64,000 nt of DNA. Source: Asterias amurensis (lineage: Eukaryota; Echinodermata; Asteroidea; Forcipulatida; Asteriidae). The stretch's first letter is position 1, and each line of letters begins with the position of its first letter. Of the stretch, positions 1-11,699 are shown one piece after another. The notes below the pieces were generated by a model. It made no database searches and had not been told where the DNA came from. It saw only the letters and a list, made by a program, of their open reading frames with translations. The position numbers and the translations under genes are program-made. The stretch covers positions 15,652,450 to 15,716,449 of the forward strand of contig NC_092648.1 in the NCBI RefSeq assembly GCF_032118995.1, given 5' to 3'.

Positions 1-25
1 AATCCATGCCCCAAATTTCAGCCCA

Positions 26-320
26 TTTAAGACAAAAATGCAAGGCTTGCCCCCTTGTTATTATATCAAACCATCAGCCCATTTTCTACAAAATTCAAAG
101 CCTTGTGATAAATCCGGTTTCATCAAAATTGTCAACAAAAATGCAAGGACCTCTTGTGGTGCTATCAAATTTTTGACAAGGCTTAGGCCTACCTCTTGTG
201 ATTTTATCAAAATTCAGCAAATTTAAAAAAAAAAATACAAGGCTTACCCCTAACCCTTGTGATTTCTTTTTAATTTCAGCCCACTTTTACCTAGATCCAA
301 GGCTGACTCTTTTTTTTTTG
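26..320. repeat. Minisatellite R1, block 1 (~55-60 bp units)
   Basis: Units read ATGCAAGGCTTGCCCCCTTG, ATTTTATCAAATTTCAGCCC and ATTTTCTACAAAA with many changes. The translated frames are artefacts of the repeat. Confidence 0.85.
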
Positions 321-354
321 AGGGCCAGTACTGGTATTCTTTATACTGATCTCT

Positions 355-817
355 TTTGAGATTTTTTATTTTGTTTGATACTTTGCTAGGGAAAATAAAT
401 GAACTTTGAACCTTATTCTCTTTTTGTTATCTACAGATGAAGTGATCCCATTGGAGGTTGTCAGATCATCAGTCTTAGTGTTGTCTGTCCCACAGAGCAA
501 AAGTGATGTCTCAAGCTGTGGTTATTGAAGCCTATAGTGTTCAGCAATCTGCGTTAAATCAACTCTTTCAACTTCAAATTAAAGGTACGATATAAAAGCG
601 ATATTGATAATACCTAAATGGTGATCTAGTTTGCGTAGTGTATCTAATATCCTACCAAGCCTTCCAACTATAGTACCCCCAGTTTGAATCATGCAGGGGG
701 GCACTGACTTGGGTTATTACTGCGATTGCATGGGTTTTCCCTGCGTGCATCTTCTGGGGGTGTTCCTTCCACATCGAAAACTTAAACTTCATTCCTCATT
801 GTCTTCTCTCCATTCGG
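355..817 (+). pseudogene. Exon-like block X, copy 1
   Basis: The acceptor-like TTATCTACAG is followed by 437-584 and a gtacga donor. The open frame begins DEVIPLEVVRSSVLVLSVPQ and hits TGA before the donor. The block, including flanking intron-like sequence, is duplicated at 2072-2555. Protein family not recognised. Confidence 0.45.
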
Positions 818-959
818 TTCTTGGCTAGTACAGTTATTGAGTTCACTTTTCTAAAAGAATGTTTAGCTTCACAGCCAGAATAATTGAAATGAAATGAATC
901 ACAATTCAGATATGGTCACCGTCACAAAAAGGTGAATCTATGGCCAAAATGTGCAACTC

Positions 960-1780
960 ATTTTTTGGCAAGAGTACAAGGCTTTTAATGTCTTGTGATT
1001 GTATATCAAATTTCAGCCTTTTTTTTTTACTAACATGCAAGGCTTACCCCTTGTGAATTAAACAAAAGTAAAACCCATTTTCAATGAAAATGCAAGGCTT
1101 ACCCCTTGTGATTTTTACTAAATTCTTAGCTAAATTTCTACAAAATGCAAAGCCTTGTGATTTCATCTCAATTTCATCACATTTGTTAAGAAAATGCTTG
1201 GCTAACCAATTTCATCAAATTTCAAACTTTAGCCCATTTTACACAAACTTGCAAGATCATTTTCAGCCCATTTTCAACAAAAATGCAAGGCTAACCCCTC
1301 TTGATGTTATCATCAAATTTTAGCCCATTTTGGGCAAACGGACATGGTTTACCTTCATCAAATTGTAGCCCATTTTGGACAAAAATACAAGGCTTAGCCA
1401 TTGTGATTTTCTCCATTTTCGTCAAATTTGTGACAAACATGCAAGGCTAAAAAAAAACATGTGAATTTATAAATGAAAGTAATCACATTTCTGACATTTT
1501 CACCGCTCACAAAAAGGTGAACCAAGCCCTAAATTTCAGCCCATTTAAGAAAAACATGCAAGGGTTACCCCTTGTGAATTTATCAAATCTCAGCCCTCTT
1601 TCAACGAAAATGCAAGGCTTACCCTCATTTTTAAATCAAATTTTCAGCCCATTTTTACACAATGCAAGGCCTTGGTATTATCAAATTTTCAAAAGAAAAT
1701 GCAAGGCTTACTCCTTGTAAACTTTATCAAATTTCAGCCCATTTTGTGCACAAATGAAAGGCTAATTCCTTGGCTTTTGG
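960..1780. repeat. Minisatellite R1, block 2
   Basis: About 14 imperfect units of the same type (CAAGGCTTACCCCTTGTGA, ATCAAATTTCAGCCCATTTT). Confidence 0.88.
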
Positions 1781-2071
1781 AGGCCAGTAACTGTTTAGAA
1801 GACTCCTTTTTTCAATGAGAGAGAAATAATTATTAAATTTCAACCAAATGCGGCTCTTCATTGAAATTTCACAGTGGTTTCACTGCAGAGATTTTCAGGG
1901 TGTACAAGGCAAAATCACATTAAATTGGGGTTTAACTTAATATTTTCATATTTCACTCTTAGAAGTAGAAAATTGTTCTTCTCAGTCTCAAAGTAAATGC
2001 CCGCTATTAGGGACCATTGCCTGCAAGCTCTGCAGTGTCAAAGATTTATTTGGAGTGAAAATGTCTAATTT

Positions 2072-2555
2072 TTTTTGATACTGTAGGAAAATAAATGAAC
2101 CTTTAACTTTATTCCCTTTTTTTCATCTACAGATGAAGTGATCCAATCAGAGGTGGCCAGATCATCAGTCATAGTGCCGTCTAGATTGTCAGATCATCAG
2201 ATCATCAGTCATAGTGGCTGTCTGTCACACAGAACAGAAGTGGTGTCTCAAGCTATCGCTACTGAAGCCTCGTTTCCAGCAATCTGCGTTATAACAACTC
2301 TTTGAAATTCATGTTGACAGGTACGATATTGATATTGATAATACAAAATTGGTGGTCTAGTTAGCGTAGTTGTATCTAATTTCCAACATTGCCTTCCACC
2401 TCTAGGACTCTTGTTTGATTCACGCCGGGGGCACTACATGGATTGGGTTATCACTCTGACTGCATGTGTTTTTCCCTGGATTAATTTACTGGGGTGTTCC
2501 TCCCACATCTAAAACTGAAACTTCACTCATTGTCTTCTCTCCATTGATTCCATGC
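2072..2555 (+). pseudogene. Exon-like block X, copy 2
   Basis: The exon-like part is 2133-2320 (DEVIQSEVARSSVIVPSRLS and on) with the same acceptor and gtacga donor. It has an internal GATCATCA duplication and a stop near the end. Similarity to copy 1 extends on both sides into CATTGTCTTCTCTCCATT. Confidence 0.45.
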
Positions 2556-2576
2556 CCCCCTCCCCCCAAAAAAATA

Positions 2577-2745
2577 AAAAGTTCAAGGCTTGCCCTCTTG
2601 TTATTTTATCCCAACTCATCACATTTTCAACTAAAATGCAAGGTTTCCCCATTGTGATTTTATCAAGTTTTAGCCAATTCTAGACAAAAATACAAGACTT
2701 ACCTTTATCAAACTTTAGCCCATTTTGGACAAAAATATTTCATTT
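2577..2745. repeat. Minisatellite R1, block 3
   Basis: Three diverged units after the second copy of the exon-like block. Confidence 0.75.
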
Positions 2746-2817
2746 ATTCATTTTTGGTTATTCCTGTTCCAACAAAGATATTAAATCATTATCTTTTTCC
2801 TTTTTTTTCATCTTCTA

Positions 2818-2900
2818 CGGACCAAGTTATCCAGACGGAGAGTGTGATATCTTCACAAGGAGTTCCTGCCATCCCCAGCACAGATGTTGCAACCTGTATG
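2818..2900 (+). pseudogene. Exon-like fragment resembling block X
   Basis: Reads DQVIQTESVISSQGVPAIPS and TDVATCMEF after TTCTACGG (AG lost), so it is possibly a third decayed copy. Confidence 0.3.
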
Positions 2901-2944
2901 GAGTTTGTATTTAGTAGTAGGCCTATATTATAGGGATGGATCTT

Positions 2945-4290
2945 AAGGGTTATGACTTTGTGGTGAATTGCTCACACTTTCTCTTGTGTGGTGAATTGCT
3001 TGCACTTTCCCTTGCGTTGGAAATTTCTCGCACTTCTCTTTGTGTAGGATTTCTGGCACACCCACTTTGCTATGGTGGTAAATTGCTCACACTTTCCTTT
3101 GTGTGGTAAATTATCAAGTATACTAACTGAAACGTTGTCTAAGGCTTAGTTTGAAGAATGTTTCTCTCCTTTGTGGCGTAAGTTACTGGCACTTCCCTTT
3201 GTGTTGTGAGTTACTGACACTTCCCTTTGTGTTGTGAGTTACTGACACTTCCCTTTGTGTCTTGAGTTATTGGCACTTCCCTTTGTGGCGTAAGTTACTG
3301 GCACTTCCGTTTGTGTCGTGAGTTACTGGCACTTCCCTTGGTGTTGTGAGTTATTGGCACTTCCCTTTGTGCCGTGACTCACTGACACTCATTTAGCTCA
3401 TTCAGTTTATGTATGCAGGTGTATGGAGTTGACAAACTTTGCTGCAATATAGTGGAGCCGGCATGGGAATTTTTCCCCCAGAGGGCTTTTTGCCCATCTC
3501 ATACATCAGCAATAGCAGCCATGCAACATCTGATTTTTATGGTTTTGGTTTTCTTAACCATTAAATAATTATAAAACAAAACACAGCACAAAATCTTGCT
3601 GTGCCTTGATTTCTGGAAAAGCCAAATCTTTTATTAAAATACAGAGTTGCATGCGTTGAGTAGGAGACACTTAAGTATCTACATTCTTAGGAGTCAAACA
3701 AAACTTGACCTGGTGTTTGCTTTGTAATTATTTTTGTAGGTTAGTCAACGTTTCAGGGTGTGTGAATGGTTTTTTCTGCTCACACTTTCCATTGTGTGTT
3801 GAATTGTTCATACTTTCCATTTTGCGGTGAATTGCTCACATTTCTCCTTGTGGGTCTCTTCACCTGGTGTTATGCTGAGTTACTAGCACTTTCTGTTGTG
3901 TCGTGAGTCACTGACACTTCCCTTTGTGTCGTGAGTTACACTTCCCTTTGTGTCGTGAGTTACTGACACTTCCCTTTGTGTCGTGAGTTACAGTTCCCTT
4001 TGTGTCATGAGTAACAGACACTTCCCTTAGTTGTGTCATGAGTAGCTGACAATTCCCTTTGTGCTGTGAGTTACTGACACTTCCCTTTGTGCTGTGAGTT
4101 ACTGACACTTCCCTTTGTGCCATGAGTAACTGACATTTCCCTTAGTTGTGTCATGAGTAACTGACAATTCCCTTTGTGCTGTGAGTTACTGACACTTCCC
4201 TTTGTGCTGTGAGTTACTGACACTTCCCTTTGTGTCGTGAGTTACTGACACCTCAATTTGTGTCGTGAGTTATGCATACTTTCCTTGTAT
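2945..4290. repeat. 28 bp minisatellite R2, several blocks
   Basis: TTCCCTTTGTGTTGTGAGTT plus ACTGACAC repeats at 3168-3400 and 3880-4290. Looser relatives (CACACTTTCCCTTGTGTGGT) lie at 2945-3110 and 3770-3860. The gap 3400-3770 holds nothing recognisable. Confidence 0.9.
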
Positions 4291-4960
4291 GGTAACAACT
4301 TTCACACACTTTGACTAGTGTTTAGATTTCCCCTGTAGTTATATAAACATTCACTTCCCCACTCAAAGGTTAATGATTCAGATTCATACATGCTAAATTC
4401 ACAAAACAAAATCTTCGAGAAACCTTCCCTTGCAGAGAATCAGGGCACTCTGATTGTCTTCTTGGGACGCAGTTTTACCTGTCAGAGACAGTCTGATTGA
4501 AACTGTTGCGTGGAATTTTTAACAAAACTCTTCATTTCTTATTTATTTTGACAGTTAAATTTTTTTAGAATAACAATCATTTCTGAATCATATGTCTTTG
4601 TTTTATTGAAAATAAATGCTTGAGCTGCTCCTATATCCACAAATGAAACCACTCAAAAGTGTAAAACTTACTTTTCTTGAAAGCGAAGCCATTAACTTTG
4701 TTTCATTGACCAAACATGAAAACAAAACTATGGAAATCTCAGTATCTTGAAAAGATATGGAAATTTCTATCAAAAATAATTGCAAATTCATTGATTTTTT
4801 AATGATTTTTTTTTCTTTGCAAGTCCTTTTGTTCTGAAAGATATCAGGAATATACTTCAGAGCTTGAAACACAGCACAATTTGTTCTTCGTATTATTTCT
4901 TTATTATTCTTTTGGGGTTGGTTTTTTTAATGAAATTTCAAGATCTAAAACTTGGACTCA
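4290..4960. other. Non-coding AT-rich stretch
   Basis: I see no supported feature. The minus-strand open frame at 4603-4872 is AT-rich and has no family resemblance. Confidence 0.4.
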
Positions 4961-4965
4961 TTGTG

Positions 4966-5560
4966 TAGGAGCAGGTCATTTGATGTTAGGGCCTCATCCA
5001 AACCCAAGAAAAACTCGCAGAGTTGTGCAAACACCTGTGCCTGTTGGTGGACCCCCTCGGCTGCCTGGAACAAGTGTTGGTCCTGCGGGCCCGGGTGCAG
5101 TGGAAGGTATGTTCTCCGTTCAGTGAAATTCAATTTGATGCACAACTAGTGTTCTCCTTCACTGGTGTAATGCCTTACAAAATTTTACGAGCTAGAGCAA
5201 GCTTTTTCGGAAGCAATCATTCTAGGGATTGAGCTGGAAGTTAGTGGTTGGTCCCTAAAACGTTCTGGTCGATCTCTCAAGACATCGGGATGAGGGCTTG
5301 CCTTTTGTTGTTCAAGTCATTCTTTTGTTTTTGAGTAAACAGGTTTGAACTGGGGATCTATCATCAAAGGTGCCAAGAGATGTCTTCGTTTGAGCCAATG
5401 GAATCTGGACTCGGTGGATGATGAGGACTTCTATCCAGTTGATGGAAAGAGGGCTGGAGAAACATGTTCTGCTTGGTCATGCCACTTCACATCCAAAATA
5501 CCTAGTAAGAACACAAATTTTATTGCCTTTTGATACCAAAGATGACATTGGATTCCTATA
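4966..5560 (+). pseudogene. Exon cassette Y/Z, copy A
   Basis: Y: acceptor TGTGTAG, then 4970-5106 in a frame reading RKTRRVVQTPVPVGGPPRLP, GTSVGPAGPGAVE, then gtatgt. Z: 5342-5500 reading GAKRCLRLSQWNLDS, VDDEDFYPVDG. The same pair in the same order recurs at 8345-7640 (minus), 13700-14560 (plus) and 16650-16000 (minus). Protein unknown. The consensus Z motif is DD-x-DF(Y/N)PDDD-x-L(V/I)RE. Confidence 0.5.
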
Positions 5561-5689
5561 CTTTGTAGTTGTTTTGAATTGGATGTTTTTAGAAGAGGTC
5601 AAAGGTCAGGTCTATGTCAAAGTACTTAGGGTCTGTCTGTTCATGGTCAAATTACTGCAGGAGATCACAGATTTAGTTTTGAAAGTAGT

Positions 5690-6300
5690 GCCAAACAGAA
5701 TGTTTATCATAAAAGTTCTGCAAAACTTTGCGACAGTTACAACTAAAACTTTTAAACTTAACTGAGACAAAGGTTTTTATACTAGATAGAATGAAATAAA
5801 TTTTCACTGCAGCGTCTAAACAGAAAGTTTTTCATTAAAATTCTCTAAAACTTTGCAACATTTACAACTAAAACCTAACATTTAAAATTTATTTGAGACC
5901 ATGGTTTTTATACCAGGTAGAACTGAGTACATTTACAATGCAGCGTCTGAACAAAAAGTTTATTATAAATGTTTATACTCATGATATTCCAAACTAAATC
6001 TTGTTCAAGTATATTAAAACCAAACTTGATGTGGATGTTAACACTTGCGAGGTTAACATTTAAATCTTTGGAGAATACAGGTTTTGAAATCAGACTAGAT
6101 AAAATTAAACAAGTTTTCAAATAAAACCTTATAAAAGTTTATGCTTTTCAAAAAATTTGGGACTTTCACAACTAAATCTCATTCGAGGATATGAATTCAG
6201 AAATAGCAAATAATAGGACTAAACACTAAAGGCATTAACTTTATCTTGGGATATGGTTTTTGGAGTCAGACTAGTAGGACTAAACTGCAGCTTGTTTTTA
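5690..6300. repeat. Diverged ~125-150 bp tandem repeat
   Basis: Copies share AAAACTTTGC(G/A)ACA, TTACAACTAAAAC, GTTTTTATACYAG and CACTGCAGCGTCTAAACA-type words, becoming more degenerate to the right. Confidence 0.65.
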
Positions 6301-6483
6301 GTTTGAGGTGCGTATTATGGAATTTGTCAGCATTCAGCTAACTTAGTGTGTTTACTTGTTCAACTCACTCTCCATTTTGTGTCAAAGGCCATACATTGGT
6401 CAACCAAAATTAAAATCGTCGCATTAAAGGTCACAGGTCATTTCAAGGTTTCAAAGGGATCAGTTTGTCTCAAGTTATGTAGG

Positions 6484-6816
6484 TTAAAGGCAGTGGACAC
6501 TATTGGTAACTACTCAAAATAATTGTTAGCATAAAACCTTACTTTGTAACGAGTAATGGGGAGTGGTTGGTAATATAACAAATTGTGAGAAACGGCTCCC
6601 TCTGAAGTGGAGTAGTTTTCGAGAAAGTAGTAATTTTCCACAAATTTGATTTCGAGACCTCAAGTTTAGAATTTGAAGTCTCCAAATCAAGCATCTGAAA
6701 GCACACAACTGCTCGTGACAAGAGTGTTTTTTCTTTCATAGTTATCTTGCAACTCCGATGACCAATCGAGCTAAAATTTGTCTTTGACATTTATCAATAG
6801 TGTCCACTGGCTTTAA
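6484..6816. mobile_element. MITE family A, GAGACCTCA variant, copy 1
   Basis: TTAAAGGCAGTGGACACTAT at the left mirrors ATAGTGTCCACTGGCTTTAA at the right. The centre is GATTTCGAGACCTCA...GAAGTCTCCAAATC. Typical interior words are TTACTTTGTAACGAGTAATG and CATCTGAAAGCACAC. Confidence 0.92.
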
Positions 6817-6824
6817 TTTACAGG

Positions 6825-7560
6825 CCTGCGCATTTATCAAATTTTGCCCAAACTGCAACAAAGCCATAGGGTTGCGTATTTATCAAATTTTTCCAAAAAA
6901 TGCAACAAGGCTGCATATTTATCAAATTTTGCCCTTAAATGCATCAAGGCTATTATAGGCTTGCGTATTTATCAAACTTTGTCCTAGAATGAAACAAGGC
7001 CATAGGCTTACATTTTATCAAATATTTATCAACCTTTGCTCAGATTTTGCTCTAAATTGCAACAAGGCTTTGGACTTGCATATTTGTCAAATTTGCCCTG
7101 AAACGCAACAAGGCTTATATTATAGGCTTGCATATTCATCAAATTTTGCCCGAAAATGCTACAAGGTTATAGGCTTGCGTATTCATCAAATTTTTCCCTG
7201 AAATGCATAAAGTCTATATGTTTTTATCAAATTTGTTAAAAAGGCAACAAGGGTTAGGCTTGCATAGTTATCAAACTTTGCTCAAATTTTGTCCTAAATT
7301 GCAACAGGGCTATAGGCTTGCGTATTTTGCTTAAAATTTTGCCCTTAAATGCATCAAGGCTTGCGTTTGCATATTCATCAAATTTTGCTCTAAAGTTCAC
7401 AGGCTGTAGGCTTGGAAACTTATCAAACTTTGACCGGAAATGAAACAAGGATATAGGCTTGCAAATATTTGTCAATTTTGCACTTGAATGCAACAAGGCT
7501 TGCGCTTGTGTATTTATCAAGTTTTGCCCTAAAACGCAACAAAATCAATCAAATACTTTA
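6825..7560. repeat. Minisatellite R3 (~55 bp)
   Basis: About 14 units of GCAACAAGGCTATAGGCTTG and CGTATTTATCAAATTTTGCC. Word order is shared with R1, R4 and R5. Confidence 0.88.
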
Positions 7561-7639
7561 GTTCTTGATCGATCTTTAGCCGCGTTAAAAAATGTTTGGT
7601 CATTGTGGTCATAGTTGGTGTTTTTTTAAGATGGTAGTT

Positions 7640-8345
7640 GTTATACTAATCCAATGTCATCTTTGTTAGCATTTATTGGCAAACATGTAGTGAGAAAACA
7701 TCACTATTCGCCATACTTAAACTGCAAAAAAAATGTTGGCAGTGTGTGAATTAGTGTTTTTTTTCAGAGCTTTGGTTGATACATGTGTCTTAAACACTCA
7801 GTAACTTTGTTGTTCATCAAAGTTGGTCAAAAACAAGTTCACTTGTATCCATTTAGTATGTCAGTTGACTACATCTGAACGTCCAACTTGCAGCCCCATG
7901 GAAAGCAAGGGGGAAATTAGTGGCCATTTCAAAATTTGTTCTCTGACCAGCACATCGTCATCTGGATAGAAGTCATCATCATCTGTTGAGTTAGGATCCC
8001 ATTGGAACAAGCGTCGACATCTCTTGGCACCACCAGTGCAGCTTGGTTGCAAGACAACAATCGGTGAAATCTTAGGCCCTTGAGGCATCAGTTCATTTAG
8101 GCAATTAGCAACTACCTTCTGCTCAACACTTGCATCTAAAACAAAGCGCAAAATTGCGTCTAGCTCGTTTATGTTTTGTAAGACATTACAACATTGAAGT
8201 AGACACTAGGAGTACATCTAATTGAACTTCACTGCACAGACAACATATTGACCATTGCACTTGGGCCTTTATATCATCACAAGTTCCAGGTGGCCGAGGG
8301 GGGTCCACCGACAGGCACAGGTGGTTGATTTTTTTTTCCTCCAAA
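7640..8345 (-). pseudogene. Exon cassette Y/Z, copy B (inverted)
   Basis: Z has an acceptor-like TTTTAG near 8122 and a long open frame to 7861: DASVEQKVVANCLNELMPQG, GGAKRCRRLFQWDPNSTDDD, DFYPDDDVLVREQ. Y (8320-8190) has an extra C in the GGACCCCCC run, which breaks the copy A frame. Intron-like flanks are also homologous to copy A. Confidence 0.5.
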
Positions 8346-8439
8346 TTTTTTAATAAAAAAGTGAACATGACTCTCCTTGTATCTTGTGTTTTATTTGCCT
8401 CAACCCTACCCCCCCCCCCCCTCATTTATATTGAGGGCC

Positions 8440-8528
8440 CATCTTATCCTGGTGGAACCCTCCCCCACCCTGTAGGGACCAATAAGTAGTCCCCACAGGG
8501 TGGGGGAGGGTTCCACCAGGATAAGATG
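8440..8528. repeat. Long hairpin, ~39 bp arms
   Basis: 8440-8478 (CATCTTATCCTGGTGGAACC, then CTCCCCCACCCTGTAGGGA) pairs with 8490-8528 with a single mismatch, around an 11-base loop. A C-run lies just left, at 8409-8421. Confidence 0.95.
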
Positions 8529-8769
8529 AACCCTATGGCAGTCATTTTTGCCCACAATACAATTAGGTGTGTATATAAGTCGCTTTTAGCAAGTAATTAT
8601 GCGCAAGGAAACTATCATAAAATAAATACACACCCAATTTGTGCATTGTCAAAAAACATGGCTGCCAAGTAGACGAGTCAAATAATGAGACAAACACAGT
8701 TTAATAGAATCAGCCTTTATTCTTGTACATATAGTATAACACTCACAATTAATTTGTTTAATACACATG

Positions 8770-9600
8770 TCAAAATTTGGCCTTAAATCTACAAGGTTAT
8801 AATAGCCTTGTGAAACTAGTCAAAAGTTTGCCTTTCAAAATCTAGCCTTATGAAACTAGTCAAAGTTTTCCCTAAAATCTAAAAGGCTATAGCCTTAAGA
8901 AACAAGTCGAAATTTTTGCCTAAAATCTAGAGTTATGAAACTAGTCAAAATCTATAGCCTTGTGAAACTAGTCAAAATTTTGGCCTAAAATCTACAAGGT
9001 TATAATAGCCTTGAGAAACTAGTCAAAATTTTGCCTTTCAAAATCTAGCCAAAAATTTACAATGCTACAATAGCCTTATGAAACTGGTCAAAATGTCCCC
9101 TAAAATCTAGCCGTATGAAACTAGGCAAAATCTATAGCCTTATGAAACTAGTCAAAATCTGGCCTAAATCTAGCCTTATGAAACTAGTCACACTTTGGCC
9201 TTTCAAAATCTAACCTAAATTCTACAATCTTGTGAAACTAGTCAAAATGTGGCCTTTCATAATCTACAAGGCTATAGCCTTGTGAAACTAGTCAAATGTT
9301 TTGCCTAAAGTCTACAAGGTTATAATAGCCTTGTGAAACTAGTCAAAATTTGGCCTTTCAAAATCTAGCCAAAAATGTACAAGGCTAAAACAGCCTTGTG
9401 AAACTAGTCAAAATTTGGCCTAAGATCTACATGGCTAATATAGCCTTGTGAAACTAGTCGAAATTTCCCCTCAAATCTAGCCTTATGAAACTAGTCAAAA
9501 TCAATAGCCTGATGAAACTAGTCAAAATCTGGCCTAAAATCTATATAGCCTTATGAAACTAGTCAGAGGCTACAAGGCAGCCTTGTGAATTTGTCACATT
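8770..9600. repeat. Minisatellite R4 (~35-70 bp)
   Basis: Over 15 copies of GCCTTGTGAAACTAGTCAAA, ATTTGGCC and TAAAATCTACAAGGCTATA. Confidence 0.9.
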
Positions 9601-9865
9601 TTGCTGGAAAAAGTCTACTTTTCGCTCAAAAAAATCATAAGGCATTTTGAACTTTTCGCTCGAAAAAAATCACATGACTACAGCCTTGTGATTTTTTCGC
9701 TAGAAAAAAATTAAGGCTCGTGAACTTTTCGCTCGAAAGAAATCATAAGGTTATAGGGGTGAACTTTATGCTCGAAAACAAAAAATAGCCGTGTGAACTT
9801 TTTGCTCGAAAAAAATCGTGAGGCTATATATTTGATAAAAATGCTGGACTTTACCCCTGATATTT
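9600..9865. repeat. Minisatellite R5
   Basis: Units of ACTTTTCGCTCGAAAAAAAT and CATAAGGC...GCCTTGTGA. It follows R4 directly and shares its CAAGGCT/AGCCTTG part. Confidence 0.85.
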
Positions 9866-10049
9866 TTTCAAATTTCGCGCCAACAACTTCGTAAATTATT
9901 GCTTAAAATATTATTATTATTGGCTTCTGTTCAATAGAAAAAAGGCTTCAGAAAAGCCTACTGCATCATGAAGAGCACAACATCGCACCTTCACACAAAA
10001 ATAGGCAAACGTTGATAAAAGTGCTGGCCTCACCGTACCCCCTTTGATT

Positions 10050-10360
10050 CTTTCAAATTTCGGCCAATAAAAGGATGCCGTTCGTACTACGGTCACGCGC
10101 ATGCAAATCGAGCAAGGCTTGCTGGGAAAAAATGGCGCGGCGATATCGATCACCCCTGGGGAAGAAGGTTGATGCACCCTTTACTCCCCGCGGCCATTTT
10201 GTTTCTGAGCGCGGGCATCGTGTGTTCAAAGGCGATTGCTCCACGTGTGTGTGGTGGAAAAGCAGATTTTCTGCAACATTTTACATCGAAAACCGACATC
10301 AGAATATAACAATTGCCACGATGATAACTGCACGGATGTTCATAGAATCTTCTTAATCAG
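10050..10360 (+). promoter_or_regulatory. CpG-rich block with strong splice donor: candidate promoter/first exon
   Basis: Dense CpG (CACGCGCATGCAAAT, AATGGCGCGGCGATATCGAT, CCCCGCGGCCATTTTG, GAGCGCGGGCATCG) in a CpG-poor area. It has an octamer-like ATGCAAAT and a YY1-like GCCATTTTG. It ends in a textbook donor CAG|gtaagt at 10361. The open frame at 10075-10356 stops just before the donor, so the exon would be mostly untranslated. Confidence 0.42.
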
Positions 10361-10884
10361 GTAAGTGATTCATGTGTTGACGCAAAAGAGGAAATTTGAG
10401 GGGGTTTGATTGTCTTGGCAATACAGTCAAACTATTGTCAGCTAATGCTACAACCTCAACACAAATCGAATAAACATAGATAGATTAAACCACTGAATTC
10501 TCGCTCAGTACAAGTGAGGAAAATATTGTTATATAGGGGCGGATAGTTTTGTTGAAACATTGACCCACATCGATTTTGATGATGAATTCTTACACTTTGC
10601 ACTACACTTTTTTTGTTTCTCCAATTCCTTAAATGCAAATGTTCAGAGTAAATTCACAGGGCGCACATATTTTTCTTTGAATTGTTTTCTTATGTGTTGG
10701 GAGTTAGATTTGACGACATGAAGTACTGTACATGTCATGTATATGTGGAGACGATGGATTAAAGGCCCCTGAACATGCTGTCCTGAAGTAAAACTTCCCA
10801 ATGCCTTATACTTTCTATATCCCCTCATTATGTATGAACACCAATTTACATCCATACTCTAAATAAAATTTTGTTCTTTTTCAG

Positions 10885-10980
10885 AGTTCGTGGAATCTGA
10901 ATGTTTCCCTTTCATCAGAAGTGTATGCTGCCTCTCCCTGCATCTCAGCAGTCTTTCCAGCCACAACAGCAGTCACTGAG
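10885..10980 (+). CDS. Candidate second exon of an unidentified plus-strand gene
   Basis: Acceptor TTCTTTTTCAG and donor GAG|gtacga. From ATG 10901 it reads MFPFHQKCMLPLPASQQSF, QPQQQSL. A second frame is fully open across all 32 codons (SSWNLNVSLSSEVYAASPCI and on). The donor matches the gtacga of block X. No continuation was found. Confidence 0.3.
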
Positions 10981-11339
10981 GTACGAGCCTCAACCGTTCT
11001 GTAAGGCAACCAAAATCTATATTTCTATTACTAGCAGTGGGGCCATAATAATTTATACCAACACATTTGCCCAAATTTCTCTCATTCTTTTTTTATGACA
11101 ATGTTTATGACTTCTTCTTTTTTGTGGGGCCTCCGAAGAATCCGCTAAATTTCTATTAAAAACGTTCATGTAGGTGAGCCCTTCTTCTCGATGAAATGTT
11201 CATACTTTCCCCCAAGAGCCAAACATCATTACACTGTATTTCTGTACTTGCAAACATGGAATTACTGTTCATGAATAATATGTTACTCTAAGCCCCCCCC
11301 CCCCAAGGATGTTGAAAAGAAATTAGCTTTATAATTTTG

Positions 11340-11690
11340 AATACATCCTATTAAATAGGTGTACTTGGTAGTTACTCATGTTGATGTATAACAATGTTGT
11401 TGGAAAAACACCCTTTACAGTAAAATGTAGTTTTAGGGAAAGTGGTAATTTTTTGTTCACCCCAAAAAAATTGAATCCGAGAAAGGCTATAGGCTTCAGG
11501 CATGAAGCCTTTCTCATGCATCTGAAAGCACACAATTTTATGCATGGACTGTAAATTTCCTTTCATATTTTGTTTTCAACTGTGATGACCATTTGAACCA
11601 AAACTTTCACTGGTTTGTTATTTATGTTTTTATTGAGGCACACCAAGTGAGGAGACTGGTGTTTGATAATTACCAAAAGTATCCCCAATC
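11340..11690. mobile_element. MITE family A, diverged copy with a third central palindrome
   Basis: Keeps CATCTGAAAGCACACAATTT, CCAAGTGAGGAGACTGGT and TTGATAATTACCAAAAGT. The centre is GAGAAAGGCTATAGGCTTC...GAAGCCTTTCTC (11479-11515). Confidence 0.75.
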
Positions 11691-11699
11691 TTTGTTATT

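Noticed and set aside
3168..4290. Regular 28 bp repeats as a possible CRISPR array
   Set aside because: The repeats are directly adjacent and imperfect without unique spacers, in a eukaryotic genome; this is a minisatellite.
10075..10356. 93-codon open frame in the CpG-rich block
   Set aside because: It stops four bases before a strong donor and has no recognisable motif, so the block is better read as promoter or untranslated exon.
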